Position numbers and translations under genes: made by a program. From the NCBI GenBank assembly GCA_021234155.1, contig JAJEKV010000033.1, positions 8,961,641 through 9,025,640 of the forward strand: a stretch of 64,000 nt of DNA. The letters run 5' to 3'. This DNA comes from Isoetes taiwanensis (lineage: Eukaryota > Streptophyta > Lycopodiopsida > Isoetales > Isoetaceae). The notes under the pieces were generated by a model. That model saw only the letters and a program-made list of their open reading frames with translations, was not told where the DNA came from and ran no database searches. This document shows positions 9,904 to 20,439 of this stretch, piece after piece. Numbering within the stretch: position 1 is the first letter of the stretch; every line of letters starts with the position of its first letter.

Positions 9904-12561
9904 GTGGACCTAGGCTACAAGGTCCTATTTGAGAAAGTTTTTCTCAATAATAAAGTTATGTTCTTGGGAAAAAGAGTTGGAAACTTGTTTGGTCTATGCA
10001 ATAATCACATTCTGCCCAGCATAAATTATGTTGGACATCCAACACTAAAAAATTGGCATCGTAGAATGTGCCATGTCAATTCAAAAACCATTGAACTATT
10101 GATGAAAAAGGGAATAATTAATATAAGTAAGAATGCTGAAGAGCTTAAGTGTGCAGCGTGCATATTAGGAAAGCACAGCATGCTGCCTTTTAGGAAATCC
10201 CTCAAGAGGGCTAAAGGTTTGTTAGATTTGATTCACACAGATTTGTGTGGGCCATTAAATGTGACTAGTTTATCAGGGAAAAGATACTTTATGACTCTAA
10301 TTGATGATTTTAGCAGAAAGACATTTGTCTATTGCCTAAAGACAAAGGATGCAGCATTTGAGATATTCAAACAGTTTGTAAATGAGATTGAAACAGAAAC
10401 AGTGAGAAAAGTCAAGTGTTTAAGGTCTGATAGAGGAGGAGAGTTCATATCTGATGAATTCAAGCTTTATTGCACAAATAGAGGAATTAAGAGGCAACTT
10501 ACTTGTAGGTATTCATCTCAACAGAATGGAATTGTAGAAAGAAAGAACAAGACAATTTTGAATGCAGTCAGGAGCATGATAAAATTCTTAGGGTTACCCA
10601 ATTTCCTTTGGGATGAAGTAGTTAAAACTGTTGTTCATGTCCAAAACATGTCGCCCTCATTAGCCACAAAAGGGACTATTCCAGAAATGTTGTGGTCTGG
10701 AAAAATGCCTCACTATGATGATTTAAAGGCATATGGATGTCTGGCCTTTGTACATGTGCCTGATGAGCTTAGGAAAAAACTCGATGACAAATCTTTGATA
10801 GCATACATAGTAGGTTATGATACTCAATCAAAGGCCTACATACTATTTGATCCTCAAAAGAGGAGGGTTGTGATAAGCAGAGATGTTATCTTTGATGAAG
10901 ACCAATTTTACAAGATAATACCAAAGGTAAATGTAAATGATGCTACTACAGAATGCAAGGCATCAAAGAGTATAACAGAAGAAACTACAGAGAATATAAC
11001 CCCTCTAGAAATTGTGCACTTTAAAGACATTGATGCTGATACAGAAGATGAAGGGATAACATCAAACAAGGCAGGCTTTGTTAACCCTATAGATAGCAAT
11101 ACTAATTTGGATATTGATGCAGATAAGGAGGATACCTTGACAATTCAAGACAACAATGCTGATAACAATACTGAGAAATCGGGAGCAGGACTTGACAATG
11201 AGACAACAAGTGTCAAGCAAATAAGAAAGAAGAGACAAACAGAAGTTCAGAAACTGCAAGGAGTAGACACAAGCCAACTTGGTAGGGATGAGCATGGAAG
11301 AAGCAAGAGACTTCAAGAGAATGAGGGTGAGATTCATGACCTATTTGAAATTTTAATGCACTTAGATACTAATGTACCTAAGTCTTATAATGAAGCATTA
11401 ACCATGGCTGACAAGAGAGAATGGATAAAAGCCATGAATGATGAAGTGACATCATTTAGAAGGACAGAGACTTTAGAGTTGGTAGATACACCTGCAGGAA
11501 AAAACATAGTAGGGAATAAATGGCTATTTAAACTAAAAACTGGACCTGATGGGGAAAGACACCCAAATATAAGGCTAGACTGGTTGCTCAGGAAAGGGCT
11601 AGATTATGAAGAGACTTTTTCACCATTAGTCAAAATGAATAGTATACGAATGCTATTATCCATTGCAAATGCCTGTGATCTTGAGGTACATCACATGGAT
11701 GTCAATACTGCATTTTTAAATGCTAAACTTGAAGAAGATATATTCATGAGACAACCTCCTGGCTTTGAAGAAGGGAAAAATAAGGTTTGGAAACTAAAGA
11801 GAGATGTATATGGACTTAAGCAATCACCCAGAGAGTGGTATAAATGTATGGATTCTTATCTAATTGTGCAGGAATTTAACAAGCTCAGAAATGATGGAAA
11901 TATCTATAAATTTGAAGCTGGAAATGAATGGTATATTATTGCACTTTATGTTGATGACAACATCATGATAGCAAAAGGAAATAACTGTCTACAACATTGC
12001 AAAGATATCTTAAACAAGAGATTCAAGATGTCAGATCTTGGAGAATTGCAGAAATTTTTAGGTATTGAAGTGAAAAGAAATCGAGCCAACAAAACCATGA
12101 TACTAATTCAGAAAGGCCAGATTGAGAGCATACTGAAGAAGTTTAAAATGGAACAGTGTAACACTTGTAGAACATCTGCAGTTCCAGGTTGTAAAATCTC
12201 TGAGCAAATGTGTCCAAGAAATGACATTGAAAGAGCAGAGATGATTGAGACCCCATACAGGTCTTTGATAGGATGCTTATCCTATGTTGCTAATTGTACA
12301 AGGCCTGACATATCTCACATTGCAAATAGTTTGAGCAGATACAATAATGACCCTAGAAGAGATCACTGGATTGTAGCTAAAAGAGTGCTTAGATATCTTA
12401 AAGGAACAATGGATGTAGGGATAACATTTTGCACAGAAGATTTGATTTTAAAATCATACTGTGATGCAGATTGGGGAGGGGATCTAGACACTAGAAAATC
12501 TACTTCTGGTTATCTAATGTTCTTAGGTGGTGGACCAATAGCATGGAAATGTAAAAAATAA
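9904..12561 (+). pseudogene. Copia pol: integrase, reverse transcriptase, start of RNase H
   Basis: 885 codons. The integrase zinc-binding HHCC region is WHRRMCHVN...CAACILGK (residues ~50-100). The catalytic triad is visible as IHTDLCGP (~110), RSDRGGEF (~175) and NGIVERKN (~211). The reverse transcriptase has MDVNTAFLNA, the QPPGFE motif, VYGLKQSPREWY and the catalytic YVDD (~residue 683). RNase H begins SYCDADWGGD (~852). The segment between ERHP and GLDYEETFSP (~11,550-11,600) lies in a shifted frame: the conserved YKARLVA block is readable one frame over, so two compensating indels keep the frame open. The frame ends in TAA at ~12,559 where Copia RNase H normally continues with KKQ; CAA to TAA fits one C-to-T change. 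Confidence 0.9.
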
Positions 12562-12573
12562 AGTTCAATTGCT

Positions 12574-12918
12574 TTGTCAAGTGCTGAGGCAGAATATGCA
12601 GCTGCCACACTTTGTGTAAAAGAAGTAATTTGGGAAAGAAGATTGCTCATAGAACTTGGATTTTCTCAACCACAGGTCACTGAACTGTATTGTGATAGTA
12701 CAAGTTGCATAGCAATGTCAAAAAACCCTGTACTGCATGAAAGATCAAAACACATCGAGCTAGAACTACATTTTATTAGAGAAGCAGTTGGAAAAGGATT
12801 AGCAAGGTTGACATATGTAAACACTTCAGTACAACTTGCAGACATATTGACAAAATTTCTGGCTGAAAGGAGATTTATAGAACTCAAAAAATTAATACAG
12901 CATACAGATATAACATGA
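12574..12918 (+). pseudogene. Copia RNase H C-terminal part
   Basis: It follows the premature stop at 12,559 in the same frame. SSAEAEYAAA carries the second catalytic acidic residue, LYCDSTSCIAMSKNPV the third, and RSKHIELELHFIRE with ADILTKFLA are the usual C-terminal Copia signatures. It ends in TGA at 12,916-12,918, nine bases before the LTR, the usual spacing. Confidence 0.85.
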
Positions 12919-12926
12919 AGGGGGGA
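12918..12926 (+). other. Polypurine tract of the Copia element
   Basis: The purine run AAGGGGGGA directly precedes the LTR start TGTTGTTATAATC. It overlaps the last base of the pol stop codon. Confidence 0.8.
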
Positions 12927-13441
12927 TGTTGTTATAATCATGTTATATAGTGGCGACAGGTCGAGTTCACAAGGGTAGATACTAGTTCTTATTTACCTTA
13001 TGTGCAAAGGGAGGAGATATTGTGATAGAATTATATTTGACCTAGGCTATTGAAAATTGCATGCTTATAGATGAAGATCCTAATTTAGAGAGGTGCTTAA
13101 TTAAGCATGTTAAAAGAGGTCGAATAGATTGGAGGCAAATCACATTTGAATAATGTGTCGGCCATTCGGTCTAGAACTATCTGAGATCGGCTCGCCTATG
13201 CGGCCGGATCTCTGCAAATAAAATCAAGATGAATGTATGTTATTTTCTGAGCTAGTGTATGCAATTGTATTCAGAGGTTGTAACCTCGATGTGCTTGGGC
13301 TCTCAGGGATTATTGGATATGAATGCTACAGTAACTGAATCATATCCAAATGAACAGTAACTTTATAATTTAAAGGTTCAATGGTTCAGAAGATATTGTG
13401 TGTTTACACTAGATTCTATAATATTCAAGTAGAAGTTGTTT
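12927..13441 (+). repeat. Copia 3' LTR
   Basis: It starts TGTTGTTATAATC after the polypurine tract. The first ~193 bp match, in reverse orientation, 15,918-16,115. The right edge is set by the point where LINE endonuclease sequence (minus strand) begins at ~13,442. A canonical CA end is not obvious, so the 3' border may be off by several bases. Confidence 0.75.
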
Positions 13442-13980
13442 AACTTGCTATATTGTTAAATAAGTAATTAACCTCTATAGATCTTTTCAAACTGAGCTTT
13501 TTAGTGGAGGTCATATTTATTTTATTCCCAAGCTTCATATTCCAGATAGGAGTGTTATTGAAATCCCCAACAAGAATCAAATCAAAAGAAGGGTTGTTTT
13601 TAATCCAAAAGCTGATTTCTGGCCAGAGGCCTTCCCTTTCTTTTGGGTTTGTGGATGCATAAACATTGATCACATCTAAATTGGAGTTATTGACTGAGAA
13701 AGTTATTGTCTGCCATATTTAGAAATACTATTGCAAAAAGAGAGGAGCTTGATATTCTTCCAAATGATAGCCAACCCCCTTTTGTACCAATAGCTTCAAT
13801 CCAGATGAAGAGACTCCTGGATAAATCCAATCTCCTAGATTTGAGGATTCAAATTTAGGTAATTTGAGTTCCTACATAAAATTATGTCTGTATTGTAGTG
13901 CTTAAGTCGAGATATGGCTCTCCTTCTCTTTAAAGGCCCTTTAATGCCTCTAAGGTTCCAACTAACAATCCTCATCAGAT
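13442..13980 (-). pseudogene. L1-type LINE ORF2, N-terminal half of the endonuclease
   Basis: On the minus strand the frame opens near 13,977 with MRIVSWNLRGI, the start of apurinic-like (EEP) endonucleases of plant L1 LINEs. It then carries VYASTNPKEREGLWPEI and LILVGDFNNTP (the catalytic GDFN). Frameshifts interrupt it. The reading frame stops exactly at the Copia LTR edge with ...NNIAS. The missing C-terminal half lies at 16,116 on the plus strand. The enzyme nicks target DNA to prime reverse transcription. Confidence 0.8.
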
Positions 13981-15917
13981 ATTAAAACTAGAAGTGACAA
14001 AAGGGATCAACTTTAGTCAGATCTTCCAGATCTTCTATTCTTAAGCTCATTTTTTTTTCGCTTCTGGAGTTATTGGATGGGACACTAACCATAGAGTTTG
14101 GAATGGTATTTGTCACTATCAAAATCAATATCACTGTCAGAGATACCCCTCGGCACAAATTCAAACATTCTATTTACCTTATCTTTAAAAAGACAAATAT
14201 TAGAGGTATTATGGAGAGGTACTTGCCTGGATGGTTGACAATCATCATTGCTGTCATTGATGCCAAGGATCTCTGGGCTGAGACTACCGGGAACCAACTG
14301 CTGATCAATCAATTTTAATCTTTCTGGAGTATCCCACACCATCTCATCAAATGATTCTTTGTTCTATAGAGCTGACATTTGACTATCTAATTCTTCATCA
14401 TTCTGGACTGAAGCTTTTGCATTCTCTATCAATCCTTCTTGCAGAGAGGCTAACTGTTCTTCAATAGCAGGGGATATTATAGGAGATATAGGGTTGGGGA
14501 AGCGGGGTACAAATTTGATCTAAATTAAAAAGAGAACCTATATTCAGCAGAGGTGTAGAATGAATGATAAAAGCTGTTAGATTTATGACAGAGGGGTTGA
14601 CAAGTTTATTAGGGTTATTTGCAGTGCTCAACATTAAATCCAAGTTATGGTCAGTATTAAGAGTTGCAAGTACCTGATATTGATTTGAGCAATTATATTA
14701 TCGGCCAGTTGATTCACAATTGCTTTATGTGTATCCTTTTCTGGAGAAAGCATCATGTCTTTTGCTTGGTTGGATGTCTTAGCATTGCCATTGGGTCCCT
14801 TTTGATACTTGTATAAGACAATATTTGTTGAAGAAGTTGATGCAACCGAGTTTTAAACTGGGAGGACTTTGTCTCCAGAATTAGATCCTACTAATTTGAC
14901 AGTAGAAGCTTTATCTGGCTTGTTTCTTGTTTATAGGTATATAGCTAGCATGGTTTTTTCTAATTAATGAATCTCCCTCGCTTTTAATATGTACAGAGAA
15001 ATCCATTAATGATAAATGTTTAACATTTTGTAAAACTTTGGCATCCCTAATGATTTTGTTGGGAGTCGAATGAAGATCATCAGTTGGAGTCTTTGATGGG
15101 AACATTGGAGCTTTTCCTTTTGACTGTAGATTTCCATATTTTTGTAGAACCTTTATTCCTGTTGAATAATTGTTTGTATAGATGTTCTCTCTTGACTTAG
15201 AGTCCATGGTTTTTCCATCTTGATTCTGTATTTCTCTTTCCATCCTTTTCTTTTGAATTCTCCTTTGGCTATCATTTGCTCTCTTCCAAGAAAATTCATG
15301 TCCATTTGCAATTATATTCTTTTCCCCTTCCTCTGAATCTTTATGGTACTGTCCAAAGATATAGAGAAAACCTTGGAACTATGACCATATTGATTGGATT
15401 TTTTATCATCAATATTAATCCTCAATGTATCCAGGTGCTGAAGGTGTTTATTCTTGCAACTCTCATACCAATAATATCTCTGATCACAATTTTGACACTG
15501 AGGAGGCAGACCCGACCATCTAAGTAATAGGGAGGTTTTCTGCTCAAATGCATCTGTAAAAGGAATAGTAGTAGGTATAGGTTTGGACAAGTCAAGTCTT
15601 CATTCCAATAGATTGAATTTAGTCCACGTAGAGTAGTGGAGGCCACACATAGAGAGTCAAAGTTTGCAGTGTCCATTTTAGGATCCATTTAAGGAAGGAT
15701 ATTTGGAAAATTTCCACTGTTAATGCCCATGATTCATTAGGAAATTAGTTATTTTCTTACTTTCACATTCTATCATAATAAATGGAAAGTGTAACCAATA
15801 CATTGCTTTTATAAGGACACCCTTTGACAAGAACAACAACATCTTTTAAAATGGACATCTTTCCATGAACAAAAGGCAGATTAAGAGAAATATCATAGTG
15901 GAGATTTTGTTTGCTGC
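13981..15917 (-). pseudogene. L1-type LINE ORF1 (DUF4283-like / zinc-knuckle) relic
   Basis: Minus-strand frames at about 15,312-15,688 carry an IYWNED block typical of the DUF4283-like region of plant LINE ORF1, then RWSGLPPQCQNC, the start of the CCHC knuckle that follows it (the downstream Cys/His pattern is degraded). Farther on (14,911-15,243) is a Lys/Ser-rich hydrophilic region and then broken sequence leading to ORF2. ORF1 is an RNA-binding protein of the LINE particle. It is fragmented by several frameshifts and ends at 15,917, where the inverted Copia LTR piece begins. Confidence 0.65.
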
Positions 15918-16115
15918 CCTCTTTTAACATGCTTAATTAAGCACCTCTCTAAATTAGGATCTTCATTGAACCTATAAGCATGCAATTTTCAATAGCCTAG
16001 ATCAAATATAATTCTATCACAATATCTCCTCCCTTTGCACATAAGGTAAATAAGAACTAGTATCTACCCTTGTGAACTCGAACTGTCTCCACCATATAAC
16101 ATGATTATAACAACA
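15918..16115 (-). repeat. Inverted fragment of the Copia LTR (its first ~193 bp)
   Basis: The reverse complement of 15,918-16,115 matches 12,927-13,119 closely. It ends precisely at the LTR terminal bases (…AACAACA, the complement of TGTTGTT), followed directly by LINE endonuclease sequence. It is therefore the outer part of the lost left LTR, separated from the body of the element by an inversion breakpoint at 15,917/15,918. Confidence 0.85.
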
Positions 16116-16840
16116 TAGTTGGGACAATATGATCATTGATTCTGCCCTGATCCATATTCCTTCCTCTACTTCTAATTATACTTGGTCAAATAAGCAGAAA
16201 AATCAAGCTCGAGTTTACTGTGCTCTTCATAGATATTATGTGTTCTGTTTTGTAACTAGTGATGAAGGTATATCTATCTCTGACCATCAACCTCAATTCC
16301 TTCACATTAAGCATTTGCTTGCTATTCCAAGAGATGGAAATATCCCCTTCAAGCTAAAATGTTCTCTTCTTCATAATGAAGAGTTCGACAAAGGATTCAT
16401 TGAATTTTACCAAAATATTGAGACTGGTTCTTCTTTAAGCTCTATGAAATCCTTTTATTCTAAGCTCAAAAAGGCTAAAGGTTGGATTAAAAATTGGGCC
16501 AAGGTTAGACATCTGAATAGAATGAAAGAGACAGAAACTCTCCTGACCCACATGAAGGAAATTAGATCGATAAACATGCTGATCCCTTCAATTACAATCT
16601 TCAAATAGAGGAGGAGATGTTAGAGAGTCATCTGAAAAATATTGAAGAAAGGGAGGCCAAGTGTGCAGCAATTAAGTGCAAAATCAAATATAATAGTGAA
16701 ATGGATTATGGCAGCTCCAAGTTCTTCTTTAGGGTTGCAAAGAATAGCTTCTCAAAAACTAAAATCAACTGATATGATTTGAACCAAAGGTGTTGTAGCT
16801 ATCGTTTTTGAGATCGAAGTAAGTTAGCAAGTATTTATTG
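16116..16840 (+). pseudogene. L1-type LINE ORF2, C-terminal half of the endonuclease and linker
   Basis: The plus-strand frame carries SNYTWSNKQ, then SISDHQPQF (the SDH motif of EEP endonucleases), then a basic linker and GSSKFFFRVAKNSFSKTKIN, which corresponds to the ...NTKFFHR.A..R region before the reverse transcriptase. Its first codons continue in frame from the minus-strand half at 13,442, with AAGTT/TAGTT as the probable duplicated target of the Copia insertion. No reverse transcriptase follows, so the LINE is truncated near 16.8 kb. Confidence 0.75.
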
Positions 16841-18156
16841 GATCGAGGTACATGTGGGCCAAAAATTCTGCGCAAATTATCCTGGATGAATTATTGAGAT
16901 TCCCCCAAAAACAGTCCTGCAAATGAATTGGTAATTTTGCTATCTTGGCATGAAATGATAGCTATTTGCGTAGATCACCTTTTTGGCTTAATGCTCTCTT
17001 GTATTAGCGAGCTTCAGCAATCCACGAATATGTATCATGTACTTTACTCTACAAATATAAATTCATCATCCACATTCCTAACTACTGAGACCATATCAAT
17101 TCCAAAACCTTCCATAACATATCATCAATTGGCCAAAGTTGGCAGAGTTCACGATATGCCTGCATGAAAAAAGCAATATATCCATCTTGAAAATAGGCTG
17201 GGGAACTTTAATCCTACCTTTTATGAGATAATATGTCTAGAACCGAAATCAAAAGCAGAACCAAAGATAAGCAATCAGAGCTCAAACATTCTGTATACTT
17301 GATCATACCTTTTATGACATGATAATATCCACAATAAAAAGTAGAAGCAATCACCAAAGATGGGGAATCACAGCTCAAATATTGTTAGAATACATTCTTT
17401 TAATATCAAATTCCACAGGCCAGTAAGTTGATCATTATTCCTGTGGCTATCTACAAAAAATGGAAACTCGTACATGACCTTTCCTTTTTGGAATTTGATG
17501 GCATTCTTGGTATGACCTGCGCATCATGAACTTGATTCTGCAATAGCTAAACCAGATAACATGCATGTGCAATGGGGTTTCAGTATAGATTTTTTTGGAG
17601 TATGTGTCAAGAATTGCTTCAGGAAATCAAATGTTGTAAATCAAGTAAATAGAAAATGTCTGCAACAAATTAAAGAGGCTGCAGATTTAGGAACAGAAAC
17701 AGGAGTATTATTTCTGCCTAAAAGTTCCATAGAAAACAGGGCAAGCGCTTTACACATTGAACTTGCTAAAGCCAGAGCTAGTTTTTGTTTTGTAGCCACC
17801 TCTGACGTGGCATGCATCTAGACCATTGCTTTTAGATTATATGGTCTAGCTTTGTGCCACATTAAGAGGGGGGTCTGTAAAACGAAATGCTAACAGGAAC
17901 ATCATCTTTATAAAGCTAAAAGAAAGGATACCTTCGGAATGCTTAAATATTCCAAGAAAACCAGGCTTTCCAAGCTCCCACAAATGGGCAAACCAGTCAA
18001 AGGCTCCAACTTGAAGCGATCTAGAATGCACACTATAGTTACTCTCAATAAACAGGTCCTCTAGATTGTTAATCAAAATCCAGATTATATGGGTATCCTG
18101 AAGGTTAGATCTCAAATCCTCAAAAAGAAGCCCTTGAAAGGGGTTATGGCATAGAA
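16841..18156. other. No recognisable gene
   Basis: AT-rich sequence. Open frames at 16,928-17,167 and 17,561-17,821 (+) have no recognisable domain. I see no repeats of note. Confidence 0.4.
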
Positions 18157-18277
18157 TATGTAGCATTATAACAGGGGTTTTTTTTTCTGTTTTTATACTG
18201 TTTTCTCTAAGGTTTTCATATGATTTGGTGGTCGTATTCATCCAGGTGTACTAAATAGTATTTCTAGAGTGCACCCT
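18157..18277 (+). repeat. TIR-like terminus, family TGTAGCATTATAACAGGGG, copy 1
   Basis: It starts TGTAGCATTATAACAGGGG followed by a T run and ends CTAGAGTGCACCC. The same ~120-bp block occurs inverted at 47,768-47,908, directly at 48,266-48,385 and partially at 50,920-51,005. A partner end for this copy is not seen nearby. It is probably the terminal inverted repeat of a DNA transposon family. Confidence 0.65.
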
Positions 18278-20439
18278 TTTGTTAGCCGTTGATTTTAGAA
18301 AAAGGGGCAAATCCTGTGGTGTTGATTTTAGGGTTTTTTTTCAGGAATTTTAGGGTTCGTGAACTAAAAGGGGATTTAGGTTTGTGAGTTGTGAGAAGTT
18401 TGTTGGTTATATCGAGATCAAGATTGCTTATAGCTATCACAAGAGGAGATTTGTTGGAGGGGGTAATTGTGTAGTCGGTTAGCTATGGCGGTGGTCGTGG
18501 AAAGTCCGTGAGCAAGAAAGAAGGCGGTGGCACAACACCAAAGCCGGGCCTTTGTGAAGAAGAATTGCTTGCTTCGTTGTTGGTTCCGGGCATTCGCCTC
18601 TCGGGTTTTACAAACCCGATAGAGAGAAACCGGTTTTGCCCGGGGAATATCTAATAAACCGTGTGTGTTTCGGGGACAAGCTTACAAAAAAGAGAATGCC
18701 CGTGTTAAATCCCATCGCATGTTCCACGCCATAATTCGGGTTCCGGATCATCGCTGCTTTACTCTGCCGTTCGCCCGAATCCTTGCCCTTATGTTTTCCA
18801 AATGCCTCTACATTACCCTAAATGACGCGAAGCAATATGATGCCATGCCGGAATGGCGGCTTCATCGCTTGTTTGAAGAATGTGGCCTCCCTTCTTCCGG
18901 ATCTTTGCGGGGAAAAAGGGATCTTGCCATCGGTTCTTTTGTTTGGACACGCCTCCTCGCTATATATGCCGGATTTCCTTTTTATTATTTTGCCATCGTT
19001 TTCTTCGATGAGGTCTAGAAGATCTGCGAGATTCTTGAGGCTATCGTTTGGACTCCTCATCTAATCTAGGATCTTCATTGCAATGTCGGGCCGAGTGGCC
19101 CAATTTGTTACAACCGGCAGCGTGATTATCCGAGCCCTTGTTGTGGTCATTTACTTCCTTTGTGGCTACAAGAGCACCACTAGGTTGACTTCAAGTGAAT
19201 CTTTCATAGTGCTAAAATTCTTCCGACCGAAGCTTTTAAATGCGACCGACCCATTGTTTGTTTCATAGCATTGAAAGAATTAGGTAAGACTCATCAAAAT
19301 AGCCATGGTAAAATCTTCAACACTGACCTCATGATTTAGAGCTCCGGCCCATTGGTGTTAACCTATGGCATTCAATCATCGAGCATGGCATGACGGCAGA
19401 AACCGTAAACGCTTGGACGAAATATGGATGCAAATCCGGGTTGAAGTCGTGGTACGCTCCCTCCCCGGATCTGTACCATTTGTTTGTCCATCCGCCCTAA
19501 ACTAAACCTCATTGTTTGTTCTTGTATTCCTTTTACATATCATGGTGTTTATCTTCTCTTGTGTCGTTGAGCTTGCTCTTTGCATGGCAAGTCAACTGCG
19601 CGAACAAAGCAGCCTTGTAAGCATTCGCGGAATGGCAGGAATAATTAAAATATTACCAGGTTCTTGTATTTGTTTTACATATCCTGTTGTTTATCTTTTC
19701 TGGCAGGTCGTGGAGCTTGCTCACTGCAAGGCAGGTCGTGGAATTGAACATTTGTTTTCTTATGCTACAATATTAGGCGCTTTGAACACAATGCATCCTT
19801 GTTAGTTGAAGTCACTTTGAAGCGGATATGAAAGGATTTTGCATACGATAATAAGTGATGCTAATTTGCCATATGTTCGGGCTGTCTGCGTGGCAATACC
19901 TTTCTGGGCAGATCTTATTTCATGAGTATTTATCTGTTAGCAGAATGCGCCCTGCAAGACAAGGCTTGTTGCATATCACCATTGTAGACAGCAACATAGA
20001 ATGTGAATGGTGAGGATGAAAGCTATGAGATTGATCCCACTGGAGAATATGTGAGGAAATGGCTGCCAGAGCTATAGAGGCTGCCTACCAGGCTATGCAG
20101 GATGCTATAGTCATTAATTTACCATGGCATCACATAATTTCTACAGACCTTACTAGTTGGCTTTAAGGTTCTTGAAGTTGCACTTTCAGGCCTGAAAGTA
20201 GATAAGATGGAATGCGAAAATGTTGAATATCGTGGCTTTACAAGGGTTTTTGTGCAAATACTACTAGGAGTTATGAAATAAGAACTTGATAAGGCTATCA
20301 TTAGGCTGCAGTTTTATTTCTTGTAATTTGGTGAATGATTGAATTTGATTACATAATATAATTCCTTACTCTGATGATATTAATAGATTTCATAATTATG
20401 TGATAAGGTTTGCACCAATTGAAGGTTGGCGAAACTTCA
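18278..20439. other. Unrecognised GC-richer segment downstream of the TIR
   Basis: The stretch at about 18,450-19,500 is richer in GC than its surroundings and has several protein-like frames, for example 18,665-19,018 (+, 117 codons, with FTLPFARILALMFSK). I do not recognise any family. Its position just inside a TIR terminus suggests transposon cargo or captured host sequence. The rest, to 20,439, is AT-rich and featureless. Confidence 0.35.

Larger units (their letters stand above)
9111..13441 (+). mobile_element. Degenerate Ty1/copia retrotransposon lacking its 5' LTR
   Basis: Order gag zinc knuckle, protease, integrase, reverse transcriptase, RNase H. Integrase before reverse transcriptase places it in Copia/Pseudoviridae. 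The right LTR (12,927-13,441) is preceded by a polypurine tract. No left LTR is adjacent, but the first ~190 bp of the LTR reappear inverted at 15,918-16,115, which points to an inversion through the left LTR. Reading frames are broken by a frameshift near 9479, stops at ~9902 and ~12,559, and paired frameshifts near 11,550-11,600, so the copy is dead. Confidence 0.85.

Noticed and set aside
18665-19018. 117-codon frame as a new gene
   Set aside because: Overlapping frames of similar length on both strands and no known motif; kept only as part of an unassigned region.
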